IMG/VR virus record: IMGVR_UViG_3300044957_000285
Location: 1 to 42,748 of that record
Length of the DNA stretch: 42,748 nt
Direction: 5' to 3' (one strand)
DNA from: a virus
The translations under genes were made by a program, and so were the position numbers. This document shows positions 15,778-22,906 of this stretch, in pieces. Under the pieces are notes generated by a model, which made no database searches, was not told the DNA's origin, and saw only the letters and a program-made list of their open reading frames with translations. Every line of letters starts with the position of its first letter. Within the stretch, counting starts at the first letter, position 1.

Positions 15778-16457
15778 ACGTTGATACCCCGACCCTCATG
15801 CAGTATGCGCATTTCGAAGAGGCGTACGCAGCGCTTAACCTTGACCTGTTTCAGGGCCAGCTTCCTGACGTGATGCTGACGGTCGCCCCGTCCCGGCATG
15901 AGACGTCCTACATGCGCTACGACATATTCCAAGAGCGGCCAACAGAAGCAGGCGACTACTACAACGGTGGCGAGGAAGCCAAGAAATACGCAGAAATCGG
16001 CATCAACGCACGCATGCTGTCGAAGTGGGACGAAGCTACCACGCTGCGCATCTTGATCGTTGAAATGATCCGCCTTGCGGAGGCTATCGCAGGCCGGCCG
16101 ACTACGAATAGGTACGTCACCAAAGCCATGCGTGACCGCGCGTATGCGATTGGTCTTTCCGAAAGCGACAGCGCCGTAGGCGGCTGGTTCGCTGCTGGCG
16201 GCTCGCTCGCACACAGGGCTATCGCCAGCCTCATCGAGTCGGGCTGGCGCGTGCGCTACGCGGCCGAGGGCGCCAAGGAAGGCGGAGCCGGCGAAGCGAC
16301 CAAGAGCAGGTCCAGCAAGGTGCGCTATGTGTGTCCTGTCACCGGAGTTAAAGTCTGGGGCCGATCCGGGTTGCTGCTGTACACACACGAAGGCTCAATT
16401 CTTGAATGCCGTATGCTGGAAGGAGAACAGGGAAACGAACAGGAGGAGAGCGAATGA
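15774..16457 (+). CDS. SprT-like protein lacking the zinc protease site
   Basis: The 227-residue protein begins at ATG 15774, overlapping the vWA-like stop. The layout follows SprT/Spartan-like phage proteins: an N-terminal helix-strand region with LFQGQLPDVMLTVA, EIGINARML, a helix that normally holds HExxH, then RDRAYAIGLSESDSAVGG, and a C-terminal zinc-ribbon-like end (RYVCPVTGVKVWGRSGLLLY...ECRM). Here the helix reads LRILIVEMIRLAEAI: V96-E97-M98-I99-R100 stands where HExxH should be, so both histidines are missing, and the ribbon has lost at least one cysteine. This suggests a catalytically dead protein kept for binding. SprT relationship is by pattern, moderate certainty. Confidence 0.55.
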   Translation: MNVDTPTLMQYAHFEEAYAALNLDLFQGQLPDVMLTVAPSRHETSYMRYDIFQERPTEAGDYYNGGEEAKKYAEIGINARMLSKWDEATTLRILIVEMIRLAEAIAGRPTTNRYVTKAMRDRAYAIGLSESDSAVGGWFAAGGSLAHRAIASLIESGWRVRYAAEGAKEGGAGEATKSRSSKVRYVCPVTGVKVWGRSGLLLYTHEGSILECRMLEGEQGNEQEESE

Positions 16458-16900
16458 GAACCTACGGACCTACGCTGTTGAACGCGTCGTTGCTTGATCA
16501 GGCGTTGGCGCCCGCCATGGGCCTTGCGCTGGCGCAAGAGCGACACTCGACCGAGCAGACACGAGCCTACCTTACGGACACCTATGTGGTGTTCTTCGGG
16601 CTGGAGCCGAGCGCGCACAAGCGCTTGTCCAATTGGATTGCGTTCCGCCGGAACAACATCTTCCACCAAGCCGGCGGGACGCCCTTCCCGGACGACTCAG
16701 ACACGCTGGGGTGCGTCAAGCACATGATGTTCGCCTACAGCATTGGCGACGAACCAGAGCGTCACGACAGCGACGACGACCGACCAGCCATCAAGTTCCC
16801 GTCGTCCAACGGCGCCGAGCGGGTCATCGCCATGGACATCTGCGAAACGCTGGTGCTGCGCGGCGTCAAGTGTCAGCTTGTCATTCACCCGCTGGACTGA
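16454..16900 (+). CDS. Unknown protein in the AAA+/vWA block
   Basis: The 148-residue protein MRTYGPTLLNASLLDQALA... starts with ATG overlapping the preceding TGA. It appears globular: a helical N-terminus, a central strand-turn region with YLTDTYVVFFGLEPS, an acidic loop (EPERHDSDDDRP) and C-terminal strands (MDICETLVLRGVKCQLVIHP). No known motif. Overlapping translation with three upstream genes indicates shared regulation and perhaps a shared complex. Confidence 0.6.
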   Translation: MRTYGPTLLNASLLDQALAPAMGLALAQERHSTEQTRAYLTDTYVVFFGLEPSAHKRLSNWIAFRRNNIFHQAGGTPFPDDSDTLGCVKHMMFAYSIGDEPERHDSDDDRPAIKFPSSNGAERVIAMDICETLVLRGVKCQLVIHPLD

Positions 16901-16901
16901 C

Positions 16902-17318
16902 ATGCGCGAGACAATTGCGGTACCGCAAGGAGCTATTAAAGGGACGTTCACTAAGAGCAACCCTGCGCACGTCCGTGCGCGCGCACAAGCCATAGCGGAC
17001 ATGGCCGACGCAGGGTACACTCGTGCGGAGATCGCCAAGGCGCTTAACGTTAGCAAGCCCATGCTGTGCATGTGGGCGCGGCGCGAGAACATGCAGGAGC
17101 TGCACGACAAGGTCAAAGACATCCGCGACCCGCGCGCGTTCAACTACGAGAAAGTCAAAAGCAGGTTGCGCGACTTGATCGTTGCAAAAGAGAACGGCAT
17201 GACTCGCACGGAAGTAGCCCGTGCATGGGGCGTGTCGCCTGCGGCTGTAACGCAGTGGGTAAAGCGGAACGCGCCAGACGGCGTGGAAGACGCATATTCT
17301 GATTACATGGAGGACTGA
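16902..17318 (+). CDS. Double helix-turn-helix DNA-binding protein
   Basis: The 138-residue protein starts at ATG 16902, one base after the preceding stop. Two HTH-like segments are visible: YTRAEIAKALNVSKPMLCMW (residues 39-58) and MTRTEVARAWGVSPAAVTQW (100-119), the same pattern repeated, separated by about 40 residues. This resembles Xre/Fis-like or transposase-type HTH pairs. It may regulate phage transcription, or bind an origin. It is the only clear regulator candidate on the plus strand and is the likely partner for the operator-like inverted repeat at 11693-11710, but this is inference. Confidence 0.7.
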   Translation: MRETIAVPQGAIKGTFTKSNPAHVRARAQAIADMADAGYTRAEIAKALNVSKPMLCMWARRENMQELHDKVKDIRDPRAFNYEKVKSRLRDLIVAKENGMTRTEVARAWGVSPAAVTQWVKRNAPDGVEDAYSDYMED

Positions 17319-17319
17319 G

Positions 17320-18225
17320 ATGAACGACTTCGAAACCCTGCGCAACGACATTGAAGCGCTGCGCGCCGAGCTGACAGAGCTGCGCGAGCTGATCAAGCCT
17401 GCGGAGCAGAGAAAGCGCACGAAAAAGCCCGGCGCCAAGCCGAGCGTCGAATACTCGGTGCGCATGGACATCGTCGAAGCCGCGACCGGCCGCTTGTTTC
17501 TGGAGACCGACTGGGAAGAAAACGTGCTGGGAATGGATCTGGTTGTGCAGAAGGTCGCCGAGGCGCTGGTGGCGTTCGCCCCGGAGGGCTACATCGTTTC
17601 GACAGACGCGACCTACGAGCAACTGAGGACGCGCGCGAACTCTTGGCGCGTGGCGACCTACAACAGCAAGCGCCGCATGGCGCGGCCGGCGATAGAGTTC
17701 TCGTGGATTTCGGCGAACGACCAGAAGGCGTGCACCGCGCGGGTTTACGTCTGTATCGGCGCCCCGCAGGAATACGAGGAACAGGACGGCCGCGTGACAC
17801 CTTACGCGTACCGCGCAATTCGTGGCCAGCCCAACTTCCGCGACGCTCCGACGGCCGAACCGGTCAAGTGGAGCGACTGGTTTTTTGGAGCTGCTGGGAT
17901 CGACCATGCGGGGCGTCTTGCCGTTATGCTGGCGAAAGAATTGTATCCGGAAGCAGAAGATGTTATGCGTGACATTTATGCCGCACCCTACAACACGCCG
18001 GGACGAGTGACTGCTTGCTTGCGAAATTCGCTACGCAGGAGCGCGTACGGGATAGGAACATATGTGATTAGATTCGACTACATGATAGCAGCCGACCCGG
18101 ACAAGCCGAACGCGCGCATGGACGCGCTGATCCGGAAAAAGCCCGGTTTCCTCACGCTCGAAGTCACTGACCCCAAAAACGCAGAAAGGCTTAACGCAAC
18201 AGCACTTGCGCAGCATGGGCGGTGA
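17320..18225 (+). CDS. Unknown protein, coiled-coil N-terminus
   Basis: The 301-residue protein has a coiled-coil N-terminus (residues 2-30, FETLRNDIEALRAELTELRE) and a basic linker (RKRTKKPGAKP), followed by an alpha/beta body with YSVRMDIVEAATGRLFLETD and a Trp-rich segment near the middle. It starts one base after the HTH gene stop. Codon use near its 3' end is more AT-rich than its neighbours. I do not recognise the family. The N-terminal coil suggests oligomerisation. Confidence 0.6.
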   Translation: MNDFETLRNDIEALRAELTELRELIKPAEQRKRTKKPGAKPSVEYSVRMDIVEAATGRLFLETDWEENVLGMDLVVQKVAEALVAFAPEGYIVSTDATYEQLRTRANSWRVATYNSKRRMARPAIEFSWISANDQKACTARVYVCIGAPQEYEEQDGRVTPYAYRAIRGQPNFRDAPTAEPVKWSDWFFGAAGIDHAGRLAVMLAKELYPEAEDVMRDIYAAPYNTPGRVTACLRNSLRRSAYGIGTYVIRFDYMIAADPDKPNARMDALIRKKPGFLTLEVTDPKNAERLNATALAQHGR

Positions 18226-18264
18226 GAGCATCAATAGTCCGAGCAAGGACGTGGAGTTCTCCTG

Positions 18265-18534
18265 ATGACTTTCCAAGAAGCATTGCGGCTTCTATTGCCG
18301 GGTTGGCGTGAAAAGAAGTTGAGCGCCGCCGACACAGACACAGTGGTCAAGAACTACGCCCGGCTGATCCGGGAACACCACCCCGACATGGGCAAGCCCG
18401 GCAACCCGAAGGCGCTGGAAGCGCTGCAGCAAGCCAAAAGGTTCCTCATGGACAGGATCATCAAGAATGCCAACAGACCGCGCCGACGCCTGCCCCCGAC
18501 AGGCGCCAAACCCCGCTGGATAAGCAAACGCTAG
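18265..18534 (+). CDS. J-domain (DnaJ-like) protein
   Basis: The 89-residue protein contains the helix II-loop-helix III of a J-domain: YARLIREHHPDMGKPGNPK with the diagnostic HPD at residues 39-41, followed by ALEALQQAKRFLMDRI. The C-terminus is basic (RPRRRLPPTGAKPRW). J-proteins recruit and stimulate the host DnaK chaperone. It immediately precedes the primase-helicase, so it may help assemble or disassemble the replication complex, as lambda replication uses host DnaJ/DnaK. A short J-domain without extra domains occurs in many phages. Confidence 0.78.
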   Translation: MTFQEALRLLLPGWREKKLSAADTDTVVKNYARLIREHHPDMGKPGNPKALEALQQAKRFLMDRIIKNANRPRRRLPPTGAKPRWISKR

Positions 18535-18543
18535 GTAAGCGCT

Positions 18544-20808
18544 GTGGCTAGTCGAACAGAAGCACTTGCGCTCGCGGATCTTGCGCGAAGCGGGATCACC
18601 CGTCAGATGGCGGACAATGCCGGCATCTATTGGGTCGAGGACGCCTCGCTGGTGTACCCGGACTTCAAGCGCCAGCCCGCGTCCGTGCTCCCCTACTACC
18701 ACCCGACCAAGGCCGACGCAGACGGCATGGCGGAGCCTATCTACTTCGAACGCGACGGGGAGAAGACGCAGTTCGTCCGGGTGCGCTACCTGACTGACGA
18801 CGAGTTGAAGATGAGCGGTTCGAAGCGCCACCGCTACACGCAGCCGGGCGGCTCTGGCGTCCACGCCTACTTCTCCCCGCAAATCGACTGGCGGACGCTG
18901 GCGGCCGACACGGCGTCGCCGATCATCATCACGGAAGGCGAGAAGAAAGCGCTGGCGGCCTGCGAGCTGGGCTATCCCGTGATCGGTCTGGGAGGGGTGT
19001 TCAACTTCAAAGACAAGGCCGACGGCAACCCGCTGCTCACGATGCTGGCGGAAGAGTTCAAGTGGAAAGGAAGACTGGTTTGTATCGTCTACGACAGCGA
19101 CTACAAGCACAACCCCGCGATCAGGATGGCCGCTTCAAAGCTGGCTGCCGAGCTTTCTCTGCGGTACGGTGCAAACGTGAGGGTTGTGAATATACCCGAC
19201 GGGCCTTTGGACGCGAAAGGCAAGCCTGCAAAACAGGGCTTGGACGACTTCCTGCTGGCGCACGGATCGCAGGCGTTTGACGAGTTGCTGGACGCCGCGA
19301 TGGAGATGCGCTCGGCCGACGCGGAGGTGCTGCTGCTGAACTCGTGCCTCGCGTACATCGAGTGCGACGACATGATCTACGACTTCAAAACGCGCGGGTT
19401 TCTGAGCAAGGGCGCGCTCCTAGCCGGCTCAGACTACTCGAAAGACAAGGTCATGACCTACGATCCGTCGACCAACAAAATGATCGAGCGTCAGCTATCG
19501 CGCGTCTGGCTCACGCATGAGAACCACATATCGTATCGTGACACCACGCTGGACCCGTCTACACTGGAGCGGGCGATCCCGAGGGCAGAAGGCGGCTTCA
19601 GCCTGAACTTGTGGGAAGGACTGCCCCGCCCGGTGCAAGGCGACATCTCTCCGTTCATGCGTCTGCACGACTACGTGTTCCAGAACTGCCCCGACAGTGA
19701 CAAGCAGTTTGCTTGGAACATGCTGGCGTGGAAGGTGCAGAACCCGCACGAGATACCCCGCATCGCCATGGTGCTCATCGGGCCGCAGGGCTCTGGTAAG
19801 TCCATGTGGGCAAGTATCGCCCAGAACATGTTCGGCGCGCACGGTAAGTCCATCTACTCCGACACGTTGCTCCGCGAGTTCAACGCGTGGATGGAAAACG
19901 CGCTGTGTGTCGTGATTGACGAGGCCGAACCCGAGCACGTGGCGTCCGGCTCGCGGTTTCTCAAAAAGTACATCGCCGACAAGTCGGTCTACATGCGAGA
20001 TCTCTACCGCACCGGGCGGGAGATTACCAATCGGGCAATGTTCATCCTCACATCCAACAAGCTGGAAGTGGGCAACTACGATGAAGACGACCGCCGCATG
20101 TTCGTCATCGGTACGCCCGGCCCGCACCCGGACAAGGAGGCGTTCTACGATCCGATTGGAGAGTGGATATCTGACAACGGACCCGCCAAGCTGGCTTACG
20201 CGCTGCAGAACTACAACCTGAAGGGCTGGCGCCCTCCGGGCAGGCCGCCGATGACGGCCGAGAAGCGCATGGCTGCTGCCGAGAACCGCACGCCCATCGA
20301 GCGCGTTGGCATCGCGTTCAGGGAGGCGCAGGGCCACTCAGTCCTGCTCAACACCATCGACGTCGCATGGAACTGGTGCACCAACAACGCGGACAGCACA
20401 GACCACAAAATCAAGACCCTCGCGACCGACACCTACCGGGCGCTGGGCGGCTGGCCAATCCGTTCGTTCTACACGCCCGAGGAGCTGGCGACGATCCTGC
20501 CCGAAATCGTGGTCAAGCTAGGCTATGCGACACGTGGGTTCAAAGGTACCGCAAGCGGCCAGATCAGCAAAGAACTCCGCAAGGTCGGTAACCATTATCT
20601 GCTGTGTAAAGATCACCCCGAAGGATTTTTGTGGCGCGGGACGCGAAACCAGTATATTGTCGTCTCAGATCACGCCGAGCTGACGGCGCCGATTTCGCAA
20701 GCCGACTTCGAACGTCTTATGCAGAACGTCCAGACCTACGGCGAGCTGCGACTGAAAACCAGTTCGGTCCAGCCCCTGCTGGTCCGCAAGCAAGGAGAGA
20801 AAAGATGA
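18544..20808 (+). CDS. Replicative primase-helicase (toprim-like plus SF3/DUF5906)
   Basis: The 754-residue protein starts with GTG at 18544. The N-terminal half is a DUF3854-type toprim-like module: PIIITEGEKKALAACELGYP (residues 126-145), GLGG, IVYDSD (181-186) and KQGLDDFLLAHG. The C-terminal half is a virus-type superfamily 3 helicase: Walker A IGPQGSGKS (412-420), Walker B LCVVIDEAEPE (454-464), and sensor-like NRAMFILTSN. It would make primers and unwind DNA at the fork. It ends with TGA inside the ATG of the next gene. Toprim catalytic residues E131, D184 and D186 are present. The C-terminal 150 residues are probably a DNA-binding winged region. Confidence 0.88.
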   Translation: MASRTEALALADLARSGITRQMADNAGIYWVEDASLVYPDFKRQPASVLPYYHPTKADADGMAEPIYFERDGEKTQFVRVRYLTDDELKMSGSKRHRYTQPGGSGVHAYFSPQIDWRTLAADTASPIIITEGEKKALAACELGYPVIGLGGVFNFKDKADGNPLLTMLAEEFKWKGRLVCIVYDSDYKHNPAIRMAASKLAAELSLRYGANVRVVNIPDGPLDAKGKPAKQGLDDFLLAHGSQAFDELLDAAMEMRSADAEVLLLNSCLAYIECDDMIYDFKTRGFLSKGALLAGSDYSKDKVMTYDPSTNKMIERQLSRVWLTHENHISYRDTTLDPSTLERAIPRAEGGFSLNLWEGLPRPVQGDISPFMRLHDYVFQNCPDSDKQFAWNMLAWKVQNPHEIPRIAMVLIGPQGSGKSMWASIAQNMFGAHGKSIYSDTLLREFNAWMENALCVVIDEAEPEHVASGSRFLKKYIADKSVYMRDLYRTGREITNRAMFILTSNKLEVGNYDEDDRRMFVIGTPGPHPDKEAFYDPIGEWISDNGPAKLAYALQNYNLKGWRPPGRPPMTAEKRMAAAENRTPIERVGIAFREAQGHSVLLNTIDVAWNWCTNNADSTDHKIKTLATDTYRALGGWPIRSFYTPEELATILPEIVVKLGYATRGFKGTASGQISKELRKVGNHYLLCKDHPEGFLWRGTRNQYIVVSDHAELTAPISQADFERLMQNVQTYGELRLKTSSVQPLLVRKQGEKR

Positions 20809-21221
20809 ACTTCAAACCCCAGAAACCCGGCTCGCCCATGCCGGAGACCATGGGCTACACCGCCGATGAATACGCGCTGACGCGCGCGTTTCGTCTGCAA
20901 CTGGAGAAGCTGGTCGAGCCCGTGAAGCAGCGCGAAAGCGAGCTTCGTGAGCACATGGTCCGCAATCTCGAAAAGACCCGCATCGAAGGTGGAGACACCG
21001 GCGCCGCCGGCCGCTTCTACCGTGTGCAGATCAAGGACAAGCCGACGCCACGTGTCTCGGACTGGAAAGAGTTCTACGCCTACGTCCAGAAAGAAGGCCG
21101 GTTTGATCTTCTCCGCAGGCAGATCACCGAGCGCGCCACGATGGACCAGATCGAAGCCGGAGACGCTGTCCCCGGCGTCGAAATCATCCTCATCCCTGAC
21201 GTGTCTGTCGTCAAAATCTAG
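20805..21221 (+). CDS. Conserved phage replication-associated protein, unknown
   Basis: The 138-residue protein MNFKPQKPGSPMPETMGYTA... starts in the stop of the primase-helicase (ATGA). It has a long helix (EYALTRAFRLQLEKLVEPVK), and then RFYRVQIKDKPTPRVSDWKEFYAYVQKEGRFDLLRRQIT, ending PGVEIILIPDVSVVKI. Proteins with this KPTPxVxDW..FY.Y....FDLL pattern recur next to phage DNA polymerase genes; the function I do not know. A Gam-like nuclease inhibitor is sometimes suggested for such helical-N-terminus proteins; I cannot confirm this. Confidence 0.65.
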   Translation: MNFKPQKPGSPMPETMGYTADEYALTRAFRLQLEKLVEPVKQRESELREHMVRNLEKTRIEGGDTGAAGRFYRVQIKDKPTPRVSDWKEFYAYVQKEGRFDLLRRQITERATMDQIEAGDAVPGVEIILIPDVSVVKI

Positions 21222-21232
21222 GAGAGCAACAC

Positions 21233-21994
21233 GTGACCAGTCTTGTCAAAACCACCACCGGCGCCCTGACGCCGAAGCAGGCGGAGGATCGCTGGAAGGT
21301 CGCTGCCAGCAAGGCCCGCCAGTACGAGCCCGAGCGGGCCGGCACGTGGTCGATCCGTGGGGGCGTGTTCCGCCACGGCGAAGACGAGTACGGCTCCGAG
21401 CTGTGCGTGATCATCGTCGAAGCGCTGCGGGAGAACACCTACTACCCCAAGCGCTTCACACAGGGCGAGAAGAACGTCCCCGTGTGCTACGCCTACGGCC
21501 ACGCCGAAGGCGACATGGCTCCGCACGAGAGCATGGCGTCCAGCCCCTACTTCCAACCGCAGGCCGAAGCCTGCAGCGGCTGCCCGAAGAACGTCTGGGG
21601 CTCTGCGGACAAGGGCGAGGGCAAAGCGTGCCAGAACCGGCGCCGCTTGGCCATGCTGCCCGCCGGCGTGTTCGGCGAAGACGAGAGCGGCCGCGTGCTC
21701 GACCTGTTCGACACGCCCGAGCACTACGAGCGCGCGGACATGACGCAGATCAGACTGCCTGTCACGTCCGTGAAGTTCTGGAAGGAGTACCTGAAGCATC
21801 TCGACACCAAGGTGGGCCGGCCGCCGTGGGGCGTGATCACTCGCGTGTTCCTGAAGCCCGACGCCAACGACCAGTTCCACGTGCAGTTCGAGCTGATCGA
21901 CGTGGTGCCCGACGAGCTGTACGACGTGCTGGAAGCACGCGCGCAGCAGGCGGCGCCGCAGATGGTGCAGGTCTACCAAGCTCCGGAGGACTGA
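21233..21994 (+). CDS. Possible ssDNA-binding protein (unknown family)
   Basis: The 253-residue protein begins GTG at 21233 after a GGAGAG site. It is beta-rich with a distinctive Cys cluster, ACSGCPKNVWGSADKG, plus GEGKACQNRRRLAML, which may bind a metal. It ends in an acidic, Gln-rich tail (AAPQMVQVYQAPED), as many phage ssDNA-binding proteins have an acidic C-terminal tail that recruits replication partners. Located between primase-helicase and DNA polymerase, a place where phages often carry an SSB. The call is from position and shape; no OB-fold sequence can be proved by eye. Confidence 0.45.
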   Translation: MTSLVKTTTGALTPKQAEDRWKVAASKARQYEPERAGTWSIRGGVFRHGEDEYGSELCVIIVEALRENTYYPKRFTQGEKNVPVCYAYGHAEGDMAPHESMASSPYFQPQAEACSGCPKNVWGSADKGEGKACQNRRRLAMLPAGVFGEDESGRVLDLFDTPEHYERADMTQIRLPVTSVKFWKEYLKHLDTKVGRPPWGVITRVFLKPDANDQFHVQFELIDVVPDELYDVLEARAQQAAPQMVQVYQAPED

Positions 21995-21995
21995 T

Positions 21996-22178
21996 ATGGA
22001 CCCCGATGACAAAGTGAAAATTATCAGGTCGATCTTGAAAAACTACGACGACGCAAGAGCGGCGTACAAGGCGATGGCTGAAAAATCTAGGGCCGGCATG
22101 CTTCTGACTGAGCAACCAGAGTACACACGGCTTTCGCTCGCCAAGCGTCTTCTGGCTACAATCAGCGTGCCCGAATGA
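21996..22178 (+). CDS. 60-residue helical protein
   Basis: MDPDDKVKIIRSILKNYDDA... is a short protein, predicted helical and amphipathic, starting one base after the SSB-like gene stop and overlapping the next gene by four bases (ATGA). No known motif. Coupling on both sides indicates it is expressed with the replication genes. Confidence 0.6.
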   Translation: MDPDDKVKIIRSILKNYDDARAAYKAMAEKSRAGMLLTEQPEYTRLSLAKRLLATISVPE

Positions 22179-22423
22179 GTGCGTACTACAACGAGATCGA
22201 GCCCTACGCGGCGGAGTGGCTGCGCAACCTTGTCAAGTACGGCCACATACCCTTCGGAGATGTCGATGAGCGAGACCTGTGGGACGTCAAACCAGACGAC
22301 CTCAAGCGGTACGACCAAGTGCATCTGTGCGCCGGGATCGGCGTGTGGAGCTACGCCCTGCTTCTGGCTAAGTGGCCAAGAGACCGTGCCGTCTGGACCG
22401 TCTCCTGCCCCTGCCTACCCTAG
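22175..22423 (+). pseudogene. Truncated DNA cytosine methyltransferase (N-terminal fragment)
   Basis: The 82-residue product MSAYYNEIEPYAAEWLRNLV... matches the start of phage DNA cytosine-5 methyltransferases: a YYNEI.P.AA.WLRNL entry, a VDERDLWDVKPDDL stretch, and motif I AGIGVWSYALLLAKWP (canonical F-x-G-x-G, here LCAGIG). It breaks off at motif IV: where the family has CPCQPFS the gene reads CPCLP and stops. The catalytic cysteine position is just retained, but the remaining 200-plus residues, including the target-recognition domain, are missing, and 30 bases later the next gene starts. It is a broken remnant or a shortened protein without methylation activity. Confidence 0.8.
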
Positions 22424-22453
22424 TTTCGACTACCAACCCCCAAGGAGACTAAA

Positions 22454-22906
22454 ATGGCTGACCTCAAAAAAGCTAAGAAGTGCCCGCCCATCATCATCTT
22501 CGGCCCACCGGGCTGCGGAAAGACGACCATGCTTCATCTTTTCATGCGTTTCTTCGAGGCCGAACACGTCGAAGACGGCGTGGACTTCGACACGACGCCG
22601 CCGTTCAAAGTGACCGGAAACCCTATGCAGGACATGGCGAACCTACAGGCGCACAAAGACATGTCGGCGAAGCTCGCAGACCAGCTTGCCGAGCTGCAGC
22701 CCGACACGCTCTACATCACGAGCGCGAATTTCTCTGATGGTTCTCGGATGGCTGCAGCGGCCGTCTATGGCATTATGGTCATAAACTTCTGGACAGCGGT
22801 CGAAGACTTGGGCGAAGCCGACGGGCGCCCCGCGATGGAGCTGTACGCCCACCGCTACGCGAAGCTGGTCGCCGATCAGCAGCTCTCCGCGCTGAAGAAG
22901 CAGTAG
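22454..22906 (+). CDS. Small P-loop NTPase
   Basis: The 150-residue protein has a clear Walker A, IIIFGPPGCGKTTMLHLF (residues 13-30), after a short basic N-terminus. A canonical Walker B is not obvious; DTLYITSANFSDG (84-96) may fill the place. It overlaps the DNA polymerase start by one base. It is short for an AAA+ protein, resembling a nucleotide kinase or a truncated ATPase core. An AGGAG site precedes the ATG. Role within replication unclear. Confidence 0.65.
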   Translation: MADLKKAKKCPPIIIFGPPGCGKTTMLHLFMRFFEAEHVEDGVDFDTTPPFKVTGNPMQDMANLQAHKDMSAKLADQLAELQPDTLYITSANFSDGSRMAAAAVYGIMVINFWTAVEDLGEADGRPAMELYAHRYAKLVADQQLSALKKQ

